The position numbers and the translations under genes are program-made. Positions 37,044-45,518 of a stretch of DNA of 61,905 bases are shown in pieces. The notes beneath the pieces are model-generated. The model was not told the origin of the DNA. It saw only the letters and a program-made list of their open reading frames with translations, and made no database searches. Positions within the stretch are counted from its first letter, which is position 1. Every line of letters begins with the position of its first letter. This DNA comes from Flavobacteriales bacterium (lineage in GTDB: Bacteria > Bacteroidota > Bacteroidia > Flavobacteriales_D > Crocinitomicaceae): positions 1 to 61,905 of the forward strand of contig CANHOA010000017.1 of the NCBI GenBank assembly GCA_947462255.1, in the 5' to 3' direction.

Positions 37044-37940
37044 ATGAATTATTTGGATTTTTTAGAGTCGGAAGCAATTTTTTCTCTTCGAGAAGTAGCC
37101 GCTCAATTCAAAAGACCAGTATTATTATTCAGTGGTGGGAAAGATAGTATCTGCATGGTTCATCTTTGCAAAAAAGCATTTTATCCCGCTAAATTTCCCT
37201 TTCCTCTTATGCACATCGATACAGGCCATAATTTTCCTGAAACGCTCGAATTTCGCGATGATTTGGTAAAGGAATTGAAAGAATCCTTAATCGTTCGCTT
37301 GGTGGAGGACACCATGATCCAAAAAGGAATTAAGGATGTGGAAGGAAAATTCCCTTCTCGAAATGCTCTTCAATCCCTTACTTTATTGGATGCTATTAAA
37401 GAATTCAAATTTGATGCGTGTATTGGCGGTGCTAGAAGAGACGAGGAAAAATCACGCGCCAAAGAAAGGATGTTTTCCTTACGTGATAAAATAGGAAAAT
37501 GGGACCCTGCTAATCAGCGCCCTGAAGTGTGGAATATCGTGAATGCCCATTTGAATGAGGATGAGAATATGCGTGTTTTTCCGCTTTCTAATTGGACAGA
37601 ATTGGATGTGTGGGCCTATATTCAACGTGAAAAAATTGCTTTGCCTTCTTTGTATTTTTCGCACGAACGAGCGTGTATTGAAACATCTGATGGGCACCTT
37701 ATGAATGTAAATGAATTTGTTTCTTTAAGCCCTGCCGATAAGATCCTTACTGAAAAGGTTCGTTATCGTACAATTGGTGATATGACTTGCACCGCTGCTG
37801 TGAGAAGTACTGCAACTTCGGTAGAGGAAATCATTGACGAGTTAAAAAGAACAAAAATTTCTGAACGTGGGGCAACTCGAATTGACGACCGGATTAGTGA
37901 TGCAGGAATGGAAGATAGAAAAAGAGAAGGGTACTTTTAA
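37044..37940 (+). CDS. cysD: Sulfate adenylyltransferase subunit 2
   Basis: 298 residues from ATG 37044 (a TTG at 37038 would add two residues). It is a PAPS-reductase-like ATP pyrophosphatase with the PP-loop SGGKDS (30-35), and GGARRDEEKSRAKER and the C-terminal RISDAGMEDRKREGYF, both diagnostic of CysD. With CysN it makes adenosine 5'-phosphosulfate from sulfate. It is followed after 16 bp by cysN. Confidence 0.95.
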   Translation: MNYLDFLESEAIFSLREVAAQFKRPVLLFSGGKDSICMVHLCKKAFYPAKFPFPLMHIDTGHNFPETLEFRDDLVKELKESLIVRLVEDTMIQKGIKDVEGKFPSRNALQSLTLLDAIKEFKFDACIGGARRDEEKSRAKERMFSLRDKIGKWDPANQRPEVWNIVNAHLNEDENMRVFPLSNWTELDVWAYIQREKIALPSLYFSHERACIETSDGHLMNVNEFVSLSPADKILTEKVRYRTIGDMTCTAAVRSTATSVEEIIDELKRTKISERGATRIDDRISDAGMEDRKREGYF

Positions 37941-37956
37941 GCACTTTAATTAAATT

Positions 37957-39174
37957 ATGAAACTAATTCGATTATTTACTGCTGGAAATGTTGATGATGG
38001 TAAAAGTACCTTAATCGGCCGCTTGCTCCTTGACTCCGGTGCAGTATCTACTGATATTATTCAAGGCTTGACAAAGGTCAATGAACTTGGTATGGAGAAT
38101 CCGGAAATTGATTTGGCTTTTCTAACAGATGGACTCAGAGCAGAACGAGAGTTGGGAATTACCATAGATGTGGCGTATAAGTTCTTTTCGACTCAAAAGA
38201 ATAAATACATCATTGCTGATACACCTGGGCACTTTGAATACACTAGAAATATGTTTACCGGTGCATCTCGTTGTGATGTGGCCATTATTCTAGTAGATGT
38301 TACCATTGGCATTACAGAACAAACGAAACGACATTCCTTGATAGTATCCTTGCTGGGAATAAAACATGTCATTTTTGCCATTAATAAAATGGATCTGAAG
38401 CAGTATGACAAATTTGTTTTTGAGGCCATTAAAACAGACTTAGTTGAGCTCTGCAAGCCATTAGAGATTGACGCACCAACTGTTCTGCCCATGAGTGCAT
38501 TGAAAGGCGATAATGTTGTGGAAAAGTCCCCTTTTCTATCTTGGTTTAATGGTCCTACCTTGTTTGATTATTTGGAAAATAGCATTCATCATAATGAGCA
38601 TGAAAATAAATTGCTGCGCTTTCAAGTGCAGTACCTGATTCATGCTGATGATACTATTGGCTATGCTGGACGAATTGAACATGGCGTTTTTCATGTTGGA
38701 CAAGAAGTATTAGTAGGATCAACGGGTGAACTAAAATGCATTCAGAACATTGTTCACAATACTCAATCCGTGTCTTTCGCAGCGGAAGGAATGTGCGTTT
38801 CTTTTTATTTTGACAATCAAACCGAACTAAAAAGAGGAGATATATTGTCAGCTGTTGCTTTTGCACCTACTGTTGGAAATCGATTCACAACTACTATTTG
38901 CTGGATGTCTGATAGATATAGTGATTTGAAAACAGAGTATTTACTCCAGTTGGGTGCAATATCTGTTGGCGCAAAAATGATTGCAGTTCAACAAAAACTT
39001 CTTGAAAATAATAATAGTTCGGAAAATTTATCCCTCAATGATATTGCAAGGGTAGTAATCGAAACGGAAACAAAAATCGTATTTGACCGCTATGAAGATG
39101 CAAAAGCAAGCGGAAGTTTTATCTTAATTGACCCTTCAGATTACGCTACGCTTGCAGCAGGAATTATTTGTTAG
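37957..39174 (+). CDS. cysN: Sulfate adenylyltransferase subunit 1 (GTPase)
   Basis: 405 residues, an EF-Tu-like GTPase that powers APS formation by CysD. G1 is GNVDDGKSTLIGRLLLDS (10-27), G3 is DTPGHFEY, and G4 NKMD. Domains II and III follow. There is no CysC kinase fusion, so APS is either used directly or phosphorylated elsewhere; cysH and transport genes are not in the window. It ends just before the rpmH terminator. Confidence 0.93.
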   Translation: MKLIRLFTAGNVDDGKSTLIGRLLLDSGAVSTDIIQGLTKVNELGMENPEIDLAFLTDGLRAERELGITIDVAYKFFSTQKNKYIIADTPGHFEYTRNMFTGASRCDVAIILVDVTIGITEQTKRHSLIVSLLGIKHVIFAINKMDLKQYDKFVFEAIKTDLVELCKPLEIDAPTVLPMSALKGDNVVEKSPFLSWFNGPTLFDYLENSIHHNEHENKLLRFQVQYLIHADDTIGYAGRIEHGVFHVGQEVLVGSTGELKCIQNIVHNTQSVSFAAEGMCVSFYFDNQTELKRGDILSAVAFAPTVGNRFTTTICWMSDRYSDLKTEYLLQLGAISVGAKMIAVQQKLLENNNSSENLSLNDIARVVIETETKIVFDRYEDAKASGSFILIDPSDYATLAAGIIC

Positions 39175-39177
39175 GTC

Positions 39178-39204
39178 AAAAAAAAACCCCGGTAAACCGA
39201 GGTT
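39178..39204 (-). terminator. Intrinsic terminator of rpmH
   Basis: Read on the minus strand: AACCTCGG-TTTA-CCGGGGTT (one mismatch in an 8-bp stem) followed by a run of T. It starts 5 bp after the rpmH stop. The T-run is on the minus strand only, so it serves rpmH rather than cysN. Confidence 0.8.
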
Positions 39205-39209
39205 GATAC

Positions 39210-39368
39210 TTATCTTTTGTGCAGACCTTCGTCTGAAACTGTTAATTTCTTTCTTCCTTTTCTCCTTCGAGAAGTGATTACTCGACGGCCATTTTTGGTA
39301 GCCATTCTACTTCGGAAACCATGCTTGTTTCTTCTTTTTCTTACGGAGGGTTGGAATGTTCTTTTCAT
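39210..39368 (-). CDS. rpmH: 50S ribosomal protein L34
   Basis: A 52-residue, strongly basic protein: [20 protein letters not shown] at the start, then [20 protein letters not shown] and [12 protein letters not shown]. This is unmistakable bacterial L34 with the short C-terminal extension seen in Bacteroidota. It has its own promoter (TATCTTTG at 39405-39412 with a TTTG -33 at 39431-39434) and a terminator immediately downstream. It is not next to rnpA or dnaA here. Confidence 0.96.
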   Translation of the reverse strand: MKRTFQPSVRKRRNKHGFRSRMATKNGRRVITSRRRKGRKKLTVSDEGLHKR

Positions 39369-39404
39369 TTATAGTAACCTTAAAAACTTTCAAATTTAGG
39401 AATG

Positions 39405-39434
39405 CAAAGATAGGTATTTTTTGAACAAATCAAA
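39405..39434 (-). promoter_or_regulatory. rpmH promoter, -33/-7 pair
   Basis: On the minus strand, TTTG (39434-39431), 18 bp, then TATCTTTG (39412-39405): a good fit to the Bacteroidota consensus TTTG-N19-TAnnTTTG. It is one of the few places in the window with both elements. It lies 36 bp upstream of the rpmH ATG. Confidence 0.65.
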
Positions 39435-39483
39435 TTCTTTTATTAAAAAAATCAAAAATTTCAAATTAAACGATAAAGCAAGT

Positions 39484-39491
39484 TAATTTTG
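39484..39491 (+). promoter_or_regulatory. -7 box of the ABC exporter gene (decides its start)
   Basis: TAATTTTG matches TAnnTTTG exactly. A TTG at 39489 in the ABC frame is inside the box, so translation must begin downstream, at ATG 39507. Confidence 0.5.
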
Positions 39492-39506
39492 TACCAAATA
39501 TTTAAA

Positions 39507-41321
39507 ATGCCGGAAGGAAAAAAAGACGAGGTAAAAAGGCCTAAATTAAACAAGGATAGCATTCGAAAAGCCAAGGGAATTTTTCAATACTTGAGGCCAT
39601 ATGCATTGTTGTATTTTGTTGGTTGGTTATTTTTAGTTTTATCAACTACGGCAGGATTAATATTTCCCTATTTGATGGGAAAACTCTTGGGCTCAACGGT
39701 TAGTCCTTCTGATGTCGCTGCCCCAACAGGCTTCTTAACACTAACTTCTGTCACTAGTGTTGCCATTGCTTTATTCATTTTGTTTGGTGTTCAAGCCTTA
39801 TTTTCATTCTTTAGGGTAGTTATTTTCAATAATGTGACCGAAAATTCCTTACGCGATCTTAGAAATGATGCCTTTTCTAAGATGGTTTTTATGCCAATGG
39901 ACTTTTTTAACACGAATAAAGTGGGGGAGCTTACTAGTAGGGTTTCTTCTGATATTACTCAAATTCAAGAAACATTGCGAACAACCATCGCTGAGTTTTT
40001 TAGGCAAATTGTAATTATTGTGGGTGGAATTTCTTTCTTGTTTTTTATTTCCTGGAAATTGGCCTTGATAATGTTAGCAACAGTTCCTGTGATGGCGCTT
40101 ATTGCTGTGTTTTTTGGACGTTATATCCGTCGATTAAGCAAAGAAGCTCAAAATTTCTCTGCTAATTCTAATGCGATTGTGGAAGAAGCATTAACTGGAA
40201 TCGCCAACGTGAAGGCCTTCACGAATGAATACTTTAATATTAATCGCTTTCGTAAAAATACGCAGGAAATGCGCGATTTAAACGTTCGTAGTGGTGTTTG
40301 GCGAGGCTTGTTTGTATCTTTTATTATCTTTTGTCTCTTTGGTGCAATTGTATTTATCGTTTGGCAAGGGCTTCTCATGACCCAAGGTGCTCATCCTGAA
40401 TTATCCAAAGAAGGTTTTTATCAGTTTGTCTTATTTACAATAATGATGGGTGCTTCGGTTGGTTCTTTACCCGATTTGTATGCGAATATTCAAAAAGCGA
40501 TTGGTGCAACCGAAAACTTAATGGATATTGTGAACGGTCAATCTGAATTAGACTTGCATCCAGGGACGAAAAAAAATAAAATCACAGGTGAAATCGAATT
40601 TAAAGATGTTAAATTTTCCTACCCACAACGAAATGATATGGAGGTCTTGAAGTCGGTTTCGTTCAATATTCAACCCAATCAAACCTTTGCTATTGTTGGC
40701 GCAAGTGGTTCAGGAAAAACAACCATTACTAATTTACTTCTCGGATTTTATAAGTCTGATGATGGTCAAGTTCTCGTTGATGGCGTCTCTGTTAATGAGT
40801 ACGATTTAAATCACCTTCGCGAAAATATGGCGATTGTGCCGCAGGAAGTAATGTTGTTTTCAGGAACAATTCAAGAAAACATTCGCTTTGGCCAAACCGA
40901 TGCAACTGATGAACAAGTGGTTGTTGCTGCCCAGCAAGCGAATGCTTGGGAGTTTATTGAGTCCTTCCCAGATGGAATGCAAACAGAAGTAGGGGATAGG
41001 GGAATTCAATTGTCAGGTGGGCAAAAGCAACGTGTAGCTATCGCCCGAGCTTTGCTGAAAAACCCTAGTATTTTAATTTTAGACGAAGCTACTTCAGCAT
41101 TGGATTCCGAATCTGAAAAATTAGTGCAAGATGCGCTTCAAAATTTAATGAAAAATAGAACATCCCTCGTAATTGCTCATCGTTTAGCCACAATTCGTAA
41201 AGCAGATAAAATTTTAGTCATGCAAAATGGCGCAATTGTGGAAACAGGTACGCATCAAGAATTAATGCAACTCAAGGGAAATTACGCTAATTTAGTGAGC
41301 TTGCAATTATTGGATAACTAA
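39507..41321 (+). CDS. ABC exporter, fused membrane and ATPase domains (MsbA-like)
   Basis: 604 residues from ATG 39507 (MPEGKKDEVKRPK); an upstream TTG at 39489 lies in the promoter. An N-terminal basic tail precedes six membrane helices (~30-340), then a nucleotide-binding domain with Walker A GASGSGKTT, Q-loop VPQEVMLF, signature LSGGQKQR, Walker B ILILDEATSALD and H-loop IAHRLAT. It works as a dimer, exporting lipids, peptides or drugs. It is followed after 26 bp by bshC. Confidence 0.9.
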   Translation: MPEGKKDEVKRPKLNKDSIRKAKGIFQYLRPYALLYFVGWLFLVLSTTAGLIFPYLMGKLLGSTVSPSDVAAPTGFLTLTSVTSVAIALFILFGVQALFSFFRVVIFNNVTENSLRDLRNDAFSKMVFMPMDFFNTNKVGELTSRVSSDITQIQETLRTTIAEFFRQIVIIVGGISFLFFISWKLALIMLATVPVMALIAVFFGRYIRRLSKEAQNFSANSNAIVEEALTGIANVKAFTNEYFNINRFRKNTQEMRDLNVRSGVWRGLFVSFIIFCLFGAIVFIVWQGLLMTQGAHPELSKEGFYQFVLFTIMMGASVGSLPDLYANIQKAIGATENLMDIVNGQSELDLHPGTKKNKITGEIEFKDVKFSYPQRNDMEVLKSVSFNIQPNQTFAIVGASGSGKTTITNLLLGFYKSDDGQVLVDGVSVNEYDLNHLRENMAIVPQEVMLFSGTIQENIRFGQTDATDEQVVVAAQQANAWEFIESFPDGMQTEVGDRGIQLSGGQKQRVAIARALLKNPSILILDEATSALDSESEKLVQDALQNLMKNRTSLVIAHRLATIRKADKILVMQNGAIVETGTHQELMQLKGNYANLVSLQLLDN

Positions 41322-41347
41322 GGTGAACGCAACTACAAAACTGCTTT

Positions 41348-42937
41348 ATGCTCGTTGAATCCATTTCTCGTACTGAATCTGCTTGTTTTTCTAAGCAACA
41401 AATTCAACTTGCCGAAAATCAAGATCAATTAGTCAATTTTATTAATCGACCTTTTGATTTAAGAAATGTTCCTGCGCAAATGAAAGATAAAAAGGCTGCC
41501 TTTACTAATGAGCAACGTGAAATATTGGTGCGTGGATTAGAAGTGCAATATCATGGAATAAAAGTAAATGATAAGGTAAGCAAGGCCTTGAAGTCTCTTT
41601 TAAATGAAAACACCTTCACCGTTTGTACTGGACACCAACTTAGTCTTTTAACAGGCCCAATTTATTTCATATACAAAATTCTTCATGTGATTAAACTATG
41701 TGAAGAATTAAAAGTGTCGTTCCCGAATGCTGATTTTGTGCCTGTTTTTTGGATGGCCTCAGAAGATCATGATTTTGATGAGGTAAAAGAAACGGCTCTT
41801 TTCAATCAAGTTCTGAGGTGGGATTCTACTCATAAAGGCGCTGTTGGTCGCTTTTCTACAAGTGGTTTGCAAGATGTCAAAAACAACTTAAAATCGATTT
41901 TTGGAAATAGTCGCTCGAATGAGGTTCTTGACTTATTAGATGCTTATACCGGTCCACGCTACGGTCAAGCATTTTTTCGCTTTATACATACTTTATTTGC
42001 AGATTTTGGCTTGGTGGTGGTGGATGGAGACAATGTTGTTTTTAAAGCTGCTTTCGCACCAATACTTGAAAAAGAATTGGTAGAACAGTTCTCTTTTCAG
42101 GCGGTTCAGCAAGCTTCTGATGCTCTAAATGAACTGGGACTGAAAACGCAAGTGAATCCTCGGGAGATTAATTTATTCTACCTGAGTCCGAATAGTCGTG
42201 AACGAATTCAAAAGAAAGGAGAAGACTACCTGATTGGCGAACAGACCTATACTTTTGCTCAATTAAAAAATAAATTAACGGAAAACCCAGCGGATTTTTC
42301 CCCAAATGTGATTTTACGTCCTGTTTATCAAGAGTTTATTTTACCAAACATCTGTTATGTCGGTGGGCTAGGCGAGTTGAATTATTGGCTTCAATTAAAA
42401 GGTGTTTTTGAAAAAGCAAATGTCGTTTATCCGCTCATTCAGGCGCGTTCTAGCCTAATTTATATTGACCATGCCTTGGCAAATAAAATAGTTTCCCTGG
42501 GATTAACCTGGAGGGATTTTTTTGCTGATACTCATAAAATCAGTAAAGAATTTATCAAGCGACAAGATTCCTCTGCGCTAGATTTTTCTGCAATAGATGG
42601 ATTATTTGATTCGATAAAAGAACAAGTGTCTACTTTAATTTCCGACCATGAGGCCTCTTTGTCAAGCACCGTGGGAGCCGATTTATCTAAAATGCAAAAC
42701 GTTCTTCAATCCATCAAAGATAAATCATGGCGAGCTGAGAAGCTAAAGCATGAAAAGTCAATAAAGGTGATTGATCAGGTAAAAGAAAAGCTCTTTCCGA
42801 ATGGCAATATGCAAGAACGATCGATGAATTTTTTTCAAATTTGTCCTGAAGGTAATGTGAGTGAAAAATTGCATGATATTTATAAGGCCATCAACCCAAC
42901 TAATTCTGATATTAATATTGTAATTGAAACAAAATGA
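41348..42937 (+). CDS. bshC: Bacillithiol biosynthesis cysteine-adding enzyme
   Basis: 529 residues, normal for BshC. It attaches cysteine to GlcN-malate in the last step of bacillithiol synthesis. The family signature is clear: CTGHQLSLLTGPIYFIYKI (~96-114) and VPVFWMASEDHDFDEV (~133-148), followed by the long coiled coil near the C-terminus (~430-500). bshA and bshB are not in the window. Its stop overlaps the KDPG-aldolase start by 4 bp (ATGA). Confidence 0.93.
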   Translation: MLVESISRTESACFSKQQIQLAENQDQLVNFINRPFDLRNVPAQMKDKKAAFTNEQREILVRGLEVQYHGIKVNDKVSKALKSLLNENTFTVCTGHQLSLLTGPIYFIYKILHVIKLCEELKVSFPNADFVPVFWMASEDHDFDEVKETALFNQVLRWDSTHKGAVGRFSTSGLQDVKNNLKSIFGNSRSNEVLDLLDAYTGPRYGQAFFRFIHTLFADFGLVVVDGDNVVFKAAFAPILEKELVEQFSFQAVQQASDALNELGLKTQVNPREINLFYLSPNSRERIQKKGEDYLIGEQTYTFAQLKNKLTENPADFSPNVILRPVYQEFILPNICYVGGLGELNYWLQLKGVFEKANVVYPLIQARSSLIYIDHALANKIVSLGLTWRDFFADTHKISKEFIKRQDSSALDFSAIDGLFDSIKEQVSTLISDHEASLSSTVGADLSKMQNVLQSIKDKSWRAEKLKHEKSIKVIDQVKEKLFPNGNMQERSMNFFQICPEGNVSEKLHDIYKAINPTNSDINIVIETK

Positions 42938-43497
42938 CGAAACAAAATAACATACGTGAAGTATTGGCAAAGCATCCCGTAATACCTGTGGTAACCTTTT
43001 CGAATTTAGAGGAGATAGATGCAAAAATTGAGGTGTTATTGCGAAACAATGTTAAGTGTATCGAAATTACTCTGCGAACTCCTGTAGCCTATGATGCGAT
43101 TCAAAAAGTGAAAGAGAATTACGGATCTGAAATAACGGTCGGTATGGGAACAGTGGTGATGGAAGCTCAAATTCGCAAAGCAATTGAATTACAAGTTGAT
43201 TTCATGGTAAGTCCTGGTTTGCATAGTGGCTTGGCTCAACAATTAATGGAGAGTAAAATTGCTTTTATTCCCGGTGTGGCCACGCCCAGCGATATTATTA
43301 CTGGCTTGCAATATGAATGGGATACCTTCAAGTTTTTTCCTGCATTTTTGTTTGGTGGAGTAGAGGCGCTGAAAACATACGGACAGGTTTTTCCGAACCT
43401 GAAGTTTTGCCCAACTGGTGGACTTACCGAAGCAACTTATCGCGATTATTTAGCCTTGGAAAATGTTATTTCTGTGGGCGGCTCGTGGTTGAAGTGA
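42934..43497 (+). CDS. eda: KDPG / 4-hydroxy-2-oxoglutarate aldolase
   Basis: 187 residues, a class I aldolase TIM barrel. The Schiff-base lysine is Lys133 in FKFFPA and the catalytic Glu is Glu44 in CIEITLRTP; GMGTV and CPTGG bind phosphate and substrate. It cleaves 2-keto-3-deoxy-6-phosphogluconate to pyruvate and glyceraldehyde-3-phosphate, or handles hydroxyoxoglutarate. It is coupled to bshC by a 4-bp overlap, though the two pathways are unrelated. Confidence 0.9.
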   Translation: MTKQNNIREVLAKHPVIPVVTFSNLEEIDAKIEVLLRNNVKCIEITLRTPVAYDAIQKVKENYGSEITVGMGTVVMEAQIRKAIELQVDFMVSPGLHSGLAQQLMESKIAFIPGVATPSDIITGLQYEWDTFKFFPAFLFGGVEALKTYGQVFPNLKFCPTGGLTEATYRDYLALENVISVGGSWLK

Positions 43498-43510
43498 GGC
43501 TAAGATCCTT

Positions 43511-44377
43511 TCAATCAAAAATTACCCCTGCTTTTTTAACGCTCTTCTTGATTATGGGAAACTGTAGCCCAAATACCACATTGTATTGTGTCCACCAAAA
43601 ATGTTGAGCGGCTCGATCAGCTTCGTTTATCGTTGTTCGAATATCAGGTAAATGAATAAACCCACCTTTAAGTTCACTTTGAATAATAAAATACTTAAAA
43701 AACGCAAATTTTACAGCTGCTACGGCCCCAAATCCATAACCAGCAAGATGAAACTCATCGTATCTTGGGTTATTTAATAAGGTGGTGTTTGTTCGTGGTA
43801 AAACTATTCCTGTACCCAAACCTTCATTTACGCTTAGCTGGAAATAATTTCTGTCGAATAAAATATCGGATCGTCTAATTTCTGTATTGAGGTAATTTAA
43901 GCCGTCTGTATGTTCGAAAAGTAAAAAGTTGGGCGCAATAACAAACGATTGTTGATCGTAGACTCCATCGTATACTGTTCCACTGTTTGAGATGTAACCG
44001 TCAATAGTGGAAACTTGATTCGTTTTCATCACGTATTTCATGTGGTCTACTCCTAACGAAATTTGGTAATGCGCGTTGATGAAATATCCTACGCGGAAGT
44101 TGTATTGAGGAATCGTAAATTTCGTTAAATTAAAATAAACATTGGGTTCAAAAGGCGATTGGCGGTCATTCGCAATCACATTACTTAAGGTGAAATTGTA
44201 GTCCGCTCCAGAAAAGGTAATGTCGCTTTTTGAGTAAGCGCCTCTGTTCCATCCCCAGTAAAAGTAGAAGGTTCCTTTTTCTCCCTGCGTTTCTTTTTTC
44301 GGGGAATCTATTGTCTGAGAAAATAAAAATGATTGACCCAAGAGTAAAAATAAAGGCAGGATATAGATAGCTTTCAC
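43511..44377 (-). CDS. Outer-membrane beta-barrel protein
   Basis: 288 residues with a signal peptide (MKAIYILPLFLLLGQSFLFS). The mature part alternates aromatic and polar residues in ~12 predicted strands (YFYWGWNRGAYSKSDITFSG, YNFRVGYFINAHYQISLGVD), as in small outer-membrane barrels. No family name is certain. It converges on the aldolase gene with a 13-bp gap. Confidence 0.6.
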   Translation of the reverse strand: MKAIYILPLFLLLGQSFLFSQTIDSPKKETQGEKGTFYFYWGWNRGAYSKSDITFSGADYNFTLSNVIANDRQSPFEPNVYFNLTKFTIPQYNFRVGYFINAHYQISLGVDHMKYVMKTNQVSTIDGYISNSGTVYDGVYDQQSFVIAPNFLLFEHTDGLNYLNTEIRRSDILFDRNYFQLSVNEGLGTGIVLPRTNTTLLNNPRYDEFHLAGYGFGAVAAVKFAFFKYFIIQSELKGGFIHLPDIRTTINEADRAAQHFWWTQYNVVFGLQFPIIKKSVKKAGVIFD

Positions 44378-44449
44378 GCGGTAAAATTAATAAAATTATA
44401 GGTGCTTTTATTCTTTTATATTCTAGTAATTTTATAGTACATTTACACT

Positions 44450-44563
44450 ATGAAAATGACCATCCTTTTTTTTAGCGCTGCTTTTTTGATTTTATTGCTA
44501 TTTTCGTCCTGTTCTTCGAGTAAATCATGTACTTGTGCTCAGGTTTTAGCTCAACATAAATAA
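44450..44563 (+). CDS. 37-residue lipoprotein upstream of the SPFH gene
   Basis: A small frame, MKMTILFFSAAFLILLLF followed by SSCSSSKSCTCAQVLAQHK, stop. It is a typical lipoprotein signal with SSC as lipobox (Cys21), and a mature peptide of only 17 residues with a second Cys pair (CTC). A near-consensus -7 box (TACATTTA) lies a few bases upstream, and the stop is 18 bp before the SPFH protein ATG, so the two are probably co-transcribed. It could be a tiny envelope lipoprotein. The clean signal and position support it, but its size keeps confidence moderate. Confidence 0.55.
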   Translation: MKMTILFFSAAFLILLLFSSCSSSKSCTCAQVLAQHK

Positions 44564-44581
44564 ACTAATTTATTAATTACT

Positions 44582-45499
44582 ATGGGAACATTATACATTG
44601 TCTTGGGCATTATTATCGTGATTGTTTTTACTTCCTTCTTAACCGTTTCGCAAGGTAGTATTGCTGTAATTACACTTTTCGGAAAATATCAGCGCATTTT
44701 ACTACCAGGACTTCGAATGAAAATACCGTTTTTTGAAAAAGTTTATCGACAGATTTCCGTTCAAAATCAGAGTATAGAAATGGAATTTCAAGCCATTACC
44801 ATTGATCAAGCAAATGTTTACTTCAAAAGTATGTTGCTTTACAGTGTAATGGACGAGCAAGAGGAAACCATCAAAAAAGTTGCGTTTAAATTTATTGGTA
44901 ATAGGGATTTTATGCAGGCGCTTATTCGGACCATCGAAGGATCGATACGATCGTATGTGGCAAGTCAAAAACAAGCCGAAATTCTTGGTTTACGTCACGA
45001 GTTAGTGGATAGTGTGAAAAATCAAATCGATAATACTTTAGAAATGTGGGGGTACCATTTAATTGACCTTCAAATCAATGACATTACGTTTGATCCAGCG
45101 ATTATTGAAAGCATGAGCCGTGTGGTTGCTTCAAACAACCTAAAAGCGGCAGCAGAAAATGAAGGTCAAGCGCTTTTAATTACTAAAACGAAAGCTGCTG
45201 AAGCAGATGGAAATGCAATTAAAATTGCAGCACTCGCCGAAAAAGAAGCGGCTATGTTGCGTGGACAAGGGGTTGCTTTATTCCGTCAAGAGGTCGCAAA
45301 AGGAATGTCAGAGGCAGCGGAGCAAATGCAACAAGCAAATTTAGATACCAATGTGATTCTTTTTTCTATGTGGACAGAGGCAATTAAAAACTTTGCTGAA
45401 TATGGAAAAGGAAATACCATTTTCTTAGATGGTAGTGCCGAAGGAATGCATAAAACCATGCAGCAAATCCAAGCAATGCTTAGTAAAGATAAAAAGTAA
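44582..45499 (+). CDS. SPFH/band-7 (stomatin-prohibitin-like) membrane protein
   Basis: 305 residues: one N-terminal membrane helix (MGTLYIVLGIIIVIVFTSFL), then an SPFH domain (~25-200; QGSIAVITLFGKYQRILLPG is characteristic), then an Ala/Glu/Lys-rich coiled coil (~205-265) that drives oligomerisation. Such proteins organise membrane microdomains and control proteases, but no NfeD or FtsH partner is nearby. The next gene, a secreted nuclease, starts 19 bp downstream. Confidence 0.87.
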   Translation: MGTLYIVLGIIIVIVFTSFLTVSQGSIAVITLFGKYQRILLPGLRMKIPFFEKVYRQISVQNQSIEMEFQAITIDQANVYFKSMLLYSVMDEQEETIKKVAFKFIGNRDFMQALIRTIEGSIRSYVASQKQAEILGLRHELVDSVKNQIDNTLEMWGYHLIDLQINDITFDPAIIESMSRVVASNNLKAAAENEGQALLITKTKAAEADGNAIKIAALAEKEAAMLRGQGVALFRQEVAKGMSEAAEQMQQANLDTNVILFSMWTEAIKNFAEYGKGNTIFLDGSAEGMHKTMQQIQAMLSKDKK

Positions 45500-45518
45500 A
45501 AAACAAGTTCGTCCCTTA

